A stretch of DNA of 6,788 nt. Source: Pauljensenia sp. (GTDB taxonomy: Bacteria; Actinomycetota; Actinomycetes; Actinomycetales; Actinomycetaceae). The DNA lies in assembly GCA_029983625.1 (NCBI GenBank), contig JASBZF010000083.1:1-6788 (forward strand). The letters are read 5' to 3'. This document shows positions 1 to 6,540 of the stretch, in pieces (position 1 is the stretch's first letter; each line of letters opens with the position of its first letter). Both the position numbers and the translations under genes were made by a program. The notes beneath the pieces were generated by a model. That model searched no databases. It was not told where the DNA came from and saw only the letters and a program-made list of their open reading frames with translations.

Positions 1-18
1 CCCCCCCCCCCCCCCCCC
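1..18. repeat. Homopolymeric C tract at the window edge
   Basis: The first 18 bases are all C, followed by A and three more C. Read in the direction of metG this is a G run downstream of the metG hairpin. It starts at the very first base, so its true length is unknown. It could be a slippage-prone tract, or an artefact at the end of an assembled contig. Nothing in the visible bases shows a gene or promoter that it would control. Confidence 0.8.
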
Positions 19-27
19 ACCCTGTGC

Positions 28-48
28 GGCGCGCAATTATTGCGCGCC
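28..48 (-). terminator. Hairpin after metG, possible terminator without U-tract
   Basis: A perfect 9-bp stem (GGCGCGCAA pairing with TTGCGCGCC) closes a 3-nt TTA loop. It lies 31 nt beyond the metG stop codon. No T-run follows on either strand, so it is not a classical intrinsic terminator. GC-rich hairpins lacking a U-tract are often proposed as terminators or 3'-end protectors in actinobacteria. The position directly after metG supports that role, but function is inferred. Confidence 0.55.
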
Positions 49-79
49 AGTCAAAGATGTTGACCTCTGAGCTTGCGTG

Positions 80-1921
80 TCAGGCTCCGGTGACATCATC
101 GGGAATTGAGTTCGCGTAACGCGCGAGTTCTTCTTCTACGATCGCGTCATCCAGCTTGGTAAAAACCGGCGTTGGCTTCGCGATTGGCGTGCCAACGATC
201 ACCTCGTGACGTCCCCATGTGGGTGCGCTCGTATAGTCACCCGTGATGATCGGATACCCGTCTCGTCCATCGAAGGCAGCGGGCAAAACCTCAGGATCAA
301 GCTCTGTGACTTCCTCAATGTGCGGCATCGGCGCAATCTCACCCTTACCTCCCATCACACGATCCACATCGTTGGCCGCATGTGGAAGGAAAGGTGAAAG
401 CATGAGATTCAGATCCGTCACCGCTTGAGCCAGCGTATGCAGCACGGTCGCCAGACGTTCTTGCTGATCGGGTGCTTTGAGTTTGAAAGGCTCAGTCTCA
501 GCGACATACTTATTCGTTTCTCCAACAAGTCGCATCGCCTCAGCAAGAGCGGCTTTTTGACGGTGATGGCGGATGAGGTGGCCAACGGTATCGAAACCCG
601 TTTCGATTGCGTCAAGAAGGCTACGGTCAATGTCACGCATCGCACCCGGAGCTGGGATCTCACCGAATTTCTTTGCAATCATCGAGGCCGTTCGGTTGAC
701 GAGGTTACCCCATCCCGCAACGAGTTCACCGTTCGTGCGGCGAAGGAACTCCGCCCAGGTAAAGTCAGAGTCAGAGGTCTCCGGCCCAGCAGCTGAAATA
801 AAGTAGCGCAGTGCATCCGCCTGGTAGCGTTCAAGGAAGTCGCGAACGTAGATCACAATCCCGTGCGAGGAAGAAAACTTCTTCCCCTCCATCGTTAAGA
901 ACTCGCTGGAGACCACTTCGGTCGGAAGATTCAGGACACCGAGCTTGCCGGGCTCACCGCCCAAGCGACCTTGGCCGTTATAGCCAATCATTTCAGCCGG
1001 CCAGATCTGCGAGTGAAACACGATGTTGTCTTTGCCCATGAAATAGTAGGACAGCGCTTCTGGATCGTTCCACCACTGACGCCACGCCTCAGGATCACCC
1101 GTGCGCCGCGCCCACTCGATCGAAGCTGAGAGGTAACCGATGACGGCATCAAACCACACGTACAGGCGTTTGCCCGGCTGGTCTTCCCAACCGGGAACCG
1201 GGATCCCCCAGTCAATGTCACGGGTCATTGCGCGCGGACGGATATCCTGAAGGAAGTTCTTCGAGAACTTGATGACATTAGGACGCCACGTGCCCGATTC
1301 TTCACGTTCATCCAGCCATGCGGACAGCGCATCTGCGAGGGCGGGCAAGTCAAGGAAGTAGTGAGTTGATTCGACGAATTCGGGGACTTCACCATTGATC
1401 CGCGAGCGCGGATCAATCAGGTCTGTCGGATCGAGCTGATTACCGCAGGCATCGCACTGGTCGCCGCGTGCCCCCGGAGTTGCACAGATCGGGCACGTTC
1501 CCTCGATATAACGGTCGGGCAGGGTACGTCCCGTCGAAGGTGAGATCGCGGCTCGGGTGACCTGTTCAATCATGTAGCCGTTATCGCGCACGGTCTGGAA
1601 CATTTCTTGAACGATGCGGTAGTGGTTGCCCGCTGTTGTCCTAGTAAACAGATCGTAGGACAGGCCCAGGGCCACAAGATCCTCAACGATGAGCCGGTTA
1701 TTGCGATCCGCGAGTTCGCGTGCGCTGATCCCTTCAGAATCGGCTGCGACGAGAATCGGAGTTCCGTGTTCGTCGGTGCCCGAGACCATGAGAACGTCGT
1801 GGCCCGCCATACGCATGTAGCGTGAGAAAACATCCGAAGGAACCCCGAATCCGGCAACATGCCCGATGTGACGGGGGCCATTCGCATAAGGCCAGGCAAC
1901 GGCGGAAAGAATACGACTCAT
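80..1921 (-). CDS. metG: Methionyl-tRNA synthetase (class I, type 1)
   Basis: This cytoplasmic enzyme charges tRNA-Met and initiator tRNA with methionine using ATP. With the ATG at 1921 it has 613 residues. The class I HIGH motif is at residues 18-21. A single zinc knuckle, CxxC-X9-CxxC, uses C143, C146, C156 and C159. The KMSKS loop has the variant form KFSSS at 348-352. The remainder is the helical anticodon-binding domain. There is no C-terminal Trbp111-like tRNA-binding domain such as the one in the longer E. coli protein. The ORF can be extended to a TTG at 1930, but the MSRILSAVAWPYANGP start matches the family as I remember it. GGAGG lies just upstream of the ATG, although only 2 nt away, which is unusually close; this leaves some doubt about the start. 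The gene is transcribed away from pncA and appears monocistronic. It looks intact and essential. Confidence 0.97.
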   Translation of the reverse strand: MSRILSAVAWPYANGPRHIGHVAGFGVPSDVFSRYMRMAGHDVLMVSGTDEHGTPILVAADSEGISARELADRNNRLIVEDLVALGLSYDLFTRTTAGNHYRIVQEMFQTVRDNGYMIEQVTRAAISPSTGRTLPDRYIEGTCPICATPGARGDQCDACGNQLDPTDLIDPRSRINGEVPEFVESTHYFLDLPALADALSAWLDEREESGTWRPNVIKFSKNFLQDIRPRAMTRDIDWGIPVPGWEDQPGKRLYVWFDAVIGYLSASIEWARRTGDPEAWRQWWNDPEALSYYFMGKDNIVFHSQIWPAEMIGYNGQGRLGGEPGKLGVLNLPTEVVSSEFLTMEGKKFSSSHGIVIYVRDFLERYQADALRYFISAAGPETSDSDFTWAEFLRRTNGELVAGWGNLVNRTASMIAKKFGEIPAPGAMRDIDRSLLDAIETGFDTVGHLIRHHRQKAALAEAMRLVGETNKYVAETEPFKLKAPDQQERLATVLHTLAQAVTDLNLMLSPFLPHAANDVDRVMGGKGEIAPMPHIEEVTELDPEVLPAAFDGRDGYPIITGDYTSAPTWGRHEVIVGTPIAKPTPVFTKLDDAIVEEELARYANSIPDDVTGA

Positions 1922-1964
1922 AGCCTCCAAGACTAGTCATCGCCCTCGATTCCGTCGAAAAATG

Positions 1965-2020
1965 CTCCTCCCCTTCCTTCCTTGTTTTCTCACTTCACCT
2001 TCTCTGTTTTCCCTTCTGCC
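1965..2020. other. Polypyrimidine/polypurine tract in the metG leader region
   Basis: On the + strand 51 of 56 bases are C or T; only 1984, 1992, 1997, 2006 and 2018 are purines. Pyrimidine-rich sequence continues less strictly to about 2075. It starts about 44 bp upstream of the metG ATG. If the metG transcript begins upstream of it, the mRNA would carry a long G/A-rich, weakly structured leader. The bias is plain in the sequence; any function is unknown. Confidence 0.6.
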
Positions 2021-2169
2021 TGGCACAGTTCAGCTCTTTTCCGTTCGACAGTTTTCCCTATTCCTTCATCAGCAGAAGTGTCCCGCCCTCGTGAACAAGG
2101 ACATAGGAGAGGATGAAGGTACGGTAAAGCGATAGCGTAGAAGCCAAAAAGAAGACGCGCTGCGCTCAC

Positions 2170-2175
2170 AGGAGG
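2170..2175 (+). promoter_or_regulatory. Strong ribosome binding site of pncA
   Basis: AGGAGG is followed by four bases (TTTC) and then the ATG at 2180. This near-perfect Shine-Dalgarno sequence fixes the pncA start and suggests efficient translation. Confidence 0.85.
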
Positions 2176-2179
2176 TTTC

Positions 2180-2743
2180 ATGTCCCGCGCTTTAATCCTT
2201 GTTGATGTGCAACCCACTTTCTGCGAGGGCGGGGCCCTGCCGATCGAAGGCGGGAATGCTTGCGCTCAACGGATTGCCGATTTCGTTGCCGAACGAGGCA
2301 ACGACTACGCCTTAATCGTCACGACACAAGACTGGCACATCGCACCGGGAGAGCATTTCTCCTCAGAACCTGACTTCGTGAAGACCTGGCCTGTGCATGG
2401 TCTCGCAGGTTCTGAGGAAGCAGCACTCCATCCCGCACTCGCTGGCATTCATCGGGATGTGTCTGTGAAAAAGGGGCAGTATGCGGCTGCCTATTCAGGA
2501 TTTGAAGGACGCACCGAGGAGGGGCTTTCTTTAGCTTCAGTTCTTCACGCCGCAGGTATTGTCGAGGTCGATGTTGTTGGCCTCGCACAGTCGCACTGCG
2601 TGTGCGAAACCGCCCTCGATGCGGCTTCACTTGGATTCACTGTCCGTGTCTTGTCCGACCTCACTGAACCTGTGTCACCGCAAAGCGCAGCGGTCGCGTC
2701 TGAGCGCCTGGCTGCCGCAGGCGTGCGCGAGGTCCACTCCTGA
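2180..2743 (+). CDS. pncA: Nicotinamidase (cysteine hydrolase, isochorismatase-like fold)
   Basis: This cytoplasmic enzyme hydrolyses nicotinamide to nicotinate and ammonia in NAD salvage; members of the family also activate pyrazinamide. The 187-residue length matches the family. The catalytic triad is visible as D9 (in ILVDVQPTF), K98 (in VKKGQ) and C140 (in QSHCVCETALDA). The metal site is D51, H53, H59 and H73, in TQDWHIAPGEHF and WPVHG. The AYSGFEG segment at 104-110 is also typical. The two residues before the HC of the nucleophile motif are Q-S, where I recall T-D in the M. tuberculosis enzyme; this is a modest deviation. The gene stands alone. It is divergent from metG, and its final 83 bp overlap the convergent permease gene. 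No functional link to the metal importer is evident, although the enzyme itself binds a divalent metal. Confidence 0.93.
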   Translation: MSRALILVDVQPTFCEGGALPIEGGNACAQRIADFVAERGNDYALIVTTQDWHIAPGEHFSSEPDFVKTWPVHGLAGSEEAALHPALAGIHRDVSVKKGQYAAAYSGFEGRTEEGLSLASVLHAAGIVEVDVVGLAQSHCVCETALDAASLGFTVRVLSDLTEPVSPQSAAVASERLAAAGVREVHS

Positions 2744-3566
2744 CAAAGCGCTTGCCCTCATCAAGGGTGACACAGATCAGGAAGAAAACTCCTGCAACCG
2801 CAGCGATCGTCCCTCCGACCGAAAGATCCGCGAGGACCGCGATCCCTAATCCCACCAGGCCAATGACGGCACCGGCCAGAGGCGCTGCGATTGTGTAGGC
2901 GCGCAGCGAGGGGGCGATTCCTTTCAAGCCCGCCGCAGGAGCCGCAATGAGTGCGATGGACAAGACGGTTCCCACTGCCGGGATGACAACAACCACAGCG
3001 AGAATGATCGCAGCATCAATGAGCCCGTCGAGTCCGCGCCGAAATCGCGCAGGAGTGGAAGACGCATCAAAGCAGTGTGAGAGCAGCATTCCTCCTCGTC
3101 CTCTCATGAGGAGGAGCAGTGCCATCAGCACGACACCCGCCGCTGCAACGTCAATTTCGGATACGGTGAGGACACTACCTGTCAGAAAGGTAGACACTTG
3201 CAAAGGCAGTGGTTGGAACCAGGTGGCGAGGAAATATCCGAGAGCAAAACCCAGGGTAAGGACAATGCCAGCAGCCGCTTGCGAGGATATTCCAGGAATA
3301 CGGACCAGCATTCCCATAAGTCCGGCAAGGGGGAGGCACATGAGAAAAGCTCCCGCAAAGAGTGCCGCCGACAATCCTGAGTGTCCCGCTCCGAATCCGG
3401 CTGCGATGACAACTCCGAGCACCGCTCCGGGGAATACTCCGTGAGTCACAGATTCAGCGAAGAAAACCCGCCTGTTCAGAACGGCAACGACACCCACGAT
3501 CCCTGAAAGTGCCCCCACGAGGACGACTTCAAGAATCGGCAGGAAGAGGATGTGCCACAGGTTCAT
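2661..3566 (-). CDS. Metal ABC transporter permease 2 (ABC-3 family)
   Basis: This is an integral membrane permease of the manganese/zinc (TroCD, MntB, ZnuB) ABC-3 family, 301 residues long with about eight or nine hydrophobic helices. Family landmarks are the FAESVTHGVFPGAVLG segment (36-51) and the VGTVLSIALIAAPAAG helix (198-213). The ATG overlaps the TGA of permease 1 by 4 bp (ATGA). An AAGGAG Shine-Dalgarno at 3576-3581 lies 9 nt before it, inside the upstream gene. Having two different permeases suggests a heterodimeric pore, as in TroCD. After the last helix (about 250-267) comes a basic, hydrophilic tail. Roughly residues 275-301 of that tail are encoded opposite the 3' end of pncA. 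The protein may have been extended by loss of an earlier stop; the tail has no domain I recognise. Metal identity (Mn, Zn or Fe) cannot be read from the permease. Confidence 0.9.
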   Translation of the reverse strand: MNLWHILFLPILEVVLVGALSGIVGVVAVLNRRVFFAESVTHGVFPGAVLGVVIAAGFGAGHSGLSAALFAGAFLMCLPLAGLMGMLVRIPGISSQAAAGIVLTLGFALGYFLATWFQPLPLQVSTFLTGSVLTVSEIDVAAAGVVLMALLLLMRGRGGMLLSHCFDASSTPARFRRGLDGLIDAAIILAVVVVIPAVGTVLSIALIAAPAAGLKGIAPSLRAYTIAAPLAGAVIGLVGLGIAVLADLSVGGTIAAVAGVFFLICVTLDEGKRFVRSGPRARLRQPGAQTRPLRFAVTQVQ

Positions 3567-4525
3567 GCCGCTTCACTCCTTCTGCGCGCCGAGGGCGCAA
3601 GTTGTCCTGCCTTTTCCGCTTTTCGCCAAGGAAAGCGTGCCTTCAGTTTCGACAGGGCCAAGCAGAGCAGGAAAACAGCGAGAAGAGACAGGGAAACCGC
3701 TGCTTGAGGGGACACTGGCCTCACGCTGGGAGTGTTCATCCATTCGATACCGATCCATCCTCCACTAAGAGCAACGAGGGTTGAGATCACCACCATCCCT
3801 CGGCTCGTCGTACCGAGGAGACGAGCTGCCGCACCTGGTACGACAAGATAACCGATGACCAGGAGAACACCAACAGCAGTGGAGGCGGAGACCACGACAG
3901 CCCCCACAGCAGCATTGATGACAATATCCACGGCAAGTGTATTCAGCCCCGCTGCTTTGGCTCCGTGCCTGTCATGGGCGACGAAAATCTGTTCCTTCCA
4001 GGTGGCAGCCATGAGGATGAGGGCGAGGAAGCAAACGAAAAGGGCTTGAAGGAGACGGGAATCGGTGACTTCCAGGAGGCGCCCAAACATCAGCGCTTCG
4101 AGCTGCCCCGACATGTCTCCTTTCTTTAAAGAAATAATGATGCCGATCGAGAAGAAGCCGGTGAGGATGACCGCTGCCCCGCCCTCGGTAAGGGAGGGAC
4201 GACGAGAAGCCCAGGTCAGGGCCAAAGCGACCACAATTGCCGTGAGGGCAGCTCCGGGGATGATTGCGTCGCTCCCTCCCCAAATAGCGCCGACGACAAT
4301 TCCGGGGAACACGGAGTGAACCATCGCTTCCGCATTAAACTCCAGTCTCCGCAGATTCACGATTGTCGCAACAGGACCGATGACGAGGGCGAGGACGAAG
4401 AGCAGAAGGAAGGGACGGAAGAGATAGGGGGCGCTCGTCGGTGTCGCAAGACCGGGGATCTGTGCGAGGAACAGCCTCAGAGATTCAAGGCTTTCGATGA
4501 CATATTCCATCATTGCCGCTCTCAC
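3563..4525 (-). CDS. Metal ABC transporter permease 1 (ABC-3 family)
   Basis: This is the first of two ABC-3 permeases of the importer, 320 residues, with a hydrophilic N-terminus of about 33 residues and then eight or so hydrophobic segments. Family features include AEAMVHSVFPGIVVG (65-79), the FGRLLEVT loop (147-154) that is probably near the ATPase contact, and VGVLLVIGYLVVPGAAARLL (218-237). The C-terminal tail is basic and ends in SARRRSEAA. The chosen start is a GTG at 4525 that overlaps the ATPase stop codon as GTGA, which fits translational coupling. ATG codons at 4513 and 4510 (residues 5 and 6) are real alternatives, the first preceded by GAGAG at a good distance. The paralogy with permease 2 is evident from shared HxVFPG and VGxxL(S/V)I signatures. 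The TroC or MntB name is inferred from context. Confidence 0.9.
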   Translation of the reverse strand: MRAAMMEYVIESLESLRLFLAQIPGLATPTSAPYLFRPFLLLFVLALVIGPVATIVNLRRLEFNAEAMVHSVFPGIVVGAIWGGSDAIIPGAALTAIVVALALTWASRRPSLTEGGAAVILTGFFSIGIIISLKKGDMSGQLEALMFGRLLEVTDSRLLQALFVCFLALILMAATWKEQIFVAHDRHGAKAAGLNTLAVDIVINAAVGAVVVSASTAVGVLLVIGYLVVPGAAARLLGTTSRGMVVISTLVALSGGWIGIEWMNTPSVRPVSPQAAVSLSLLAVFLLCLALSKLKARFPWRKAEKAGQLAPSARRRSEAA

Positions 4526-5265
4526 TGCGATTCCCGACTGACATCAGCCTCAATCAGCACATCGGAGGCAATACCGTATGCCTGCGCAAGATATTCGGGT
4601 GTCAGTACTTCGCAGAGAGGACCGAAAGCGATCTGACGACCCGCAAGGAGCAGTGCCTGTTCACAGGTCAGTGTGGCCAAGGACAGATCGTGAGTTGAAA
4701 CGACAACGCCCACGCCCTCAGCTTTGACTGAATGAATAATGCCGATCAGCGCATCTCTATTGGGTTGATCGAGACCATTGAAAGGCTCATCTAAAAGGAT
4801 AAGACGCGGGCGCGCGACCAGAGCCCTGGCCAGGAGGATCCTTTGACGTTGACCACCTGAGAGACGACCGAATCGTATGGTGGAGCGATCGTCCATCCCT
4901 ACTCGTTCAAGCGCCGCCCGCACGCGCAGACGATGCTCGCGCGTGGGGCGGCGAAACCATCCGAGCTCGCCATACAATCCCATCGTGACGACTTCTTCGG
5001 CGGTGACGGGGAAGTCGAGATCAAGCTCAGCTGATTGGGGCACGTATCCGATTGCTCCCTCCGCTACTTCAATGCTTCCAGACAGGATGTCCACTTCTGA
5101 AAGGATTGAACGTAGAAGAGTGGTTTTGCCGGAACCGTTCGGACCGATAAGGGCGAGGGCTTCGCCCTCGTGCAGGATTCCTGAAAGCCCGACGACGACG
5201 GGTTGACGCGCATAGCCGAGGGCGGCTGCGTCGAATCGGAGAATCGGTGTGTGAACGGTCGGCAT
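4522..5265 (-). CDS. Metal ABC transporter ATP-binding protein
   Basis: This cytoplasmic ATPase powers the metal importer. It has 247 residues and all nucleotide-binding motifs: Walker A GPNGSGKT at 41-48, Q-loop glutamine Q77 in VPQSAELD, signature LSGGQ at 135-139, Walker B LILLDE at 155-160, D-loop GLD at 164-166 and switch histidine H192. It appears catalytically competent. The VPQSAELDLDFPVTAEEVVTMG segment is typical of the Mn/Zn importer ATPases (MntB/TroB/ZnuC group). The ATG lies 19 bp after the stop of the binding protein. The Shine-Dalgarno AAGGAAG (5278-5284) starts beside that stop codon, about 12 nt before the ATG, which is rather long but usable. The stop overlaps the next gene. 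The symbol is left blank because the metal is not established. Confidence 0.94.
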   Translation of the reverse strand: MPTVHTPILRFDAAALGYARQPVVVGLSGILHEGEALALIGPNGSGKTTLLRSILSEVDILSGSIEVAEGAIGYVPQSAELDLDFPVTAEEVVTMGLYGELGWFRRPTREHRLRVRAALERVGMDDRSTIRFGRLSGGQRQRILLARALVARPRLILLDEPFNGLDQPNRDALIGIIHSVKAEGVGVVVSTHDLSLATLTCEQALLLAGRQIAFGPLCEVLTPEYLAQAYGIASDVLIEADVSRESQ

Positions 5266-5284
5266 TCTGAACGGTCGCTTCCTT

Positions 5285-6481
5285 TCAGCCGAGGGAGGTG
5301 GGGAGGGGAGCTAAGTGACCGCCCCACGCTGTGACCAGGGTCGTGACGTTGTGGATGAGAGATCCGATGTAGGTTGCACCTTCGGAGCCGTCGGGGCCAA
5401 GTGAGTCTCCGTAGAGCGCATCATCACCGATGACAGCGGTAACACCCGCAGCTTTAGCGATGGCTTCGATGGATTTGGAGTTGTTGGAGTTTTCTGCGAA
5501 TAGCGCTTTTGCCCCAGATTCTTTGACTTTCTGTGCGGCTTCGGCGATATGCGCAGCGGTCGCGTCTTGCTGTTCGTTGAAGTCTGAGAGTGCAGAACCA
5601 ATGAAGTCCAGGCCGTAGCTTGCCGCAAAGTAGCCGAAGGCGTCATGTGAAGTAAAAAGCACACGATGTTCAGGAGAAATGGAAGAGATTGATTCATTCA
5701 CCCACTGATCGAGTTCTTCGAGACGCTTGAGGTAATCTTCGACCCTGTTTTTAAAGAGCGTGGCGTTATCAGGAGAAGCTTGAGCGAGAGCATTACCGAT
5801 GTTTTCCACCTGAATTGCAGCGTTTCGAGGGCTGGTCCACACGTGGGGGTCGAATCTGAATTCCGCTTCACTTTCGCCTTCTTCCGGAGGGAAGGGCCAT
5901 GCGGCCACTTCCACTTTCGCTTTTCCGCGATCCACCGAATAGCGCAGCTTCTTTTCTTGAGCGAGCTGGGCATCGAGATCATCAATATCTGCGGAGGAAA
6001 GTACGCCGGAGGTCACGGACATACTTCCTGTAAAACCGGAGGATTCAACTGCGTCGTCAAGGAAGTGTTCAAGATCGATGCCATTGACGAACATAATGTC
6101 TGCCTCGGCAAGGGCTTTCGTCTGGGCAGGGATCATTTCATGTTCGTGGGCGCTGGCATTGGGAGCAAGCAGGCAGGTGAGGTGAAGTGTTGTGGTCGCT
6201 TTTCCTTCTTCTGCTCCGGCGCGGCTTTGCTGCCCATTTGCTGCTGTTTTCACGAGGGCGAGGCTCGCCTCCAGCGAGGTATCGGTGGCGATCTGGGTGA
6301 TGTAATCGCAAATCTGTGTGGTCGTCGCAACGACCGAGAGGTCATGCGCGTGCGATTGTGGCGTTTTCTCGGCAGTTACAGAACCTGTCGCGCACGATCC
6401 GAGAAGGAGCGGCAGGCCGAGGGTCAGCGCCGCAATCGCGAGGAAGCGACGCTGAAGCGCGTAGGTTGTGACAGTGTGCAT
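5285..6481 (-). CDS. Metal-binding lipoprotein of ABC importer (cluster A-I, TroA/ZnuA-like)
   Basis: This extracytoplasmic receptor captures Mn, Zn or Fe and hands it to the permeases. The N-terminus is a lipoprotein signal peptide: RR at 11-12, a hydrophobic core at 13-27, and a lipobox LGSC with lipid-anchored C30. The probable metal ligands are H112 (in SAHEHEM; H114 is adjacent), H213 (FDPHVWTSP), H279 (TSHDAFGYFAASYGL) and D359 (LYGDSLGPDG). A His rather than Glu at the third position is as in TroA and ZnuA, and unlike PsaA/MntC manganese receptors. At 398 residues it is about 90 longer than usual. The extra length is mainly about 27 residues before the first ligand, within 73-110, and about 45 polar residues in 163-208. 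C58 and C103 could form a disulfide. The start ATG has GAGAAGGG 7 nt upstream. As first gene of the operon it sits directly behind the metal-regulatory palindromes. Confidence 0.92.
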   Translation of the reverse strand: MHTVTTYALQRRFLAIAALTLGLPLLLGSCATGSVTAEKTPQSHAHDLSVVATTTQICDYITQIATDTSLEASLALVKTAANGQQSRAGAEEGKATTTLHLTCLLAPNASAHEHEMIPAQTKALAEADIMFVNGIDLEHFLDDAVESSGFTGSMSVTSGVLSSADIDDLDAQLAQEKKLRYSVDRGKAKVEVAAWPFPPEEGESEAEFRFDPHVWTSPRNAAIQVENIGNALAQASPDNATLFKNRVEDYLKRLEELDQWVNESISSISPEHRVLFTSHDAFGYFAASYGLDFIGSALSDFNEQQDATAAHIAEAAQKVKESGAKALFAENSNNSKSIEAIAKAAGVTAVIGDDALYGDSLGPDGSEGATYIGSLIHNVTTLVTAWGGHLAPLPTSLG

Positions 6482-6488
6482 GGAGGTA

Positions 6489-6496
6489 CCCTTCTC
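6489..6496 (-). promoter_or_regulatory. Ribosome binding site of the binding-protein gene
   Basis: On the minus strand GAGAAGGG ends 7 nt before the ATG at 6481. It is a moderate Shine-Dalgarno match at good spacing and supports this start. Confidence 0.6.
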
Positions 6497-6505
6497 GTCA
6501 TTCGC

Positions 6506-6513
6506 ATTCTATA
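6506..6513 (-). promoter_or_regulatory. Candidate -10 element of the metal operon promoter
   Basis: On the minus strand the bases read TATAGAAT, giving TATAGA or TAGAAT as a -10 hexamer about 25-30 nt before the start codon. No good -35 hexamer is found 16-18 nt upstream, because that space is occupied by the proximal palindrome. An activator-independent promoter with a weak -35 is possible. Placement of the palindrome between -10 and -35 would fit repression by blocking polymerase. Confidence 0.4.
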
Positions 6514-6515
6514 GC

Positions 6516-6537
6516 AGATTTCGGTCACCCGAAATCT
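6516..6537. promoter_or_regulatory. Proximal operator palindrome (metalloregulator-type)
   Basis: A perfect inverted repeat has 9-bp arms, AGATTTCGG and CCGAAATCT, around TCAC. It lies immediately upstream of the candidate -10 of the metal importer operon. Size, symmetry and location fit a dimeric repressor such as a DtxR/MntR-family protein, which commonly controls Mn/Fe importers in actinobacteria. The regulator is not encoded in this window, so its identity is inferred. Confidence 0.6.
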
Positions 6538-6540
6538 AGA

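Larger units (their letters stand above)
1922..2179. promoter_or_regulatory. Divergent metG/pncA spacer
   Basis: This 258-bp spacer separates two genes transcribed outward, so it should hold both promoters and both 5' leaders. I could not find a convincing -35/-10 pair for either gene. I saw no specifier-loop or antiterminator arrangement that would make the metG leader a T-box. The only tiny reading frame noticed, ATG at 2113 followed by three codons and a stop, overlaps its own SD-like purines and is not credible as a gene. The notable content is the polypyrimidine tract annotated separately. Confidence 0.6.

Noticed and set aside
425..796. A 123-codon + strand open frame opposite metG
   Set aside because: metG is unmistakable on the other strand and this frame has no recognisable features or ribosome binding site.
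2113..2127. Tiny ORF (ATG plus three codons) after AGGAGAGG upstream of pncA, considered as a leader peptide
   Set aside because: The SD-like bases directly abut the ATG with no spacing and four residues carry no regulatory signature.
1922..2179. T-box or other riboswitch in the metG leader
   Set aside because: I found no specifier stem, conserved T-box core or paired terminator/antiterminator; the stretch is mostly an unstructured purine-rich leader on the metG strand.
2591..2607. Hairpin TCGCAC-N5-GTGCGA about 54 nt beyond the permease 2 stop, considered as the operon terminator
   Set aside because: It falls on codons for the nicotinamidase nucleophile motif, has no T-run on the minus strand, and is explained by coding constraint.
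2705..2723. Hairpin CGCCTG-N7-CAGGCG near the end of pncA, considered as a terminator
   Set aside because: It lies before both stop codons, inside the overlapping coding region, and lacks a T-run on either side.
2947..3444. A 165-codon + strand open frame opposite permease 2
   Set aside because: The translation is low-complexity (Pro, Arg, Ser, Ala) and mirrors the codon bias of the membrane protein on the other strand.
5780..6514. A 244-codon open frame on the + strand opposite the metal-binding lipoprotein gene
   Set aside because: It is antisense to a gene with signal peptide and conserved ligand motifs. Its own translation is rich in Cys, Phe and Arg without domain logic, and it would start inside the opposing gene.
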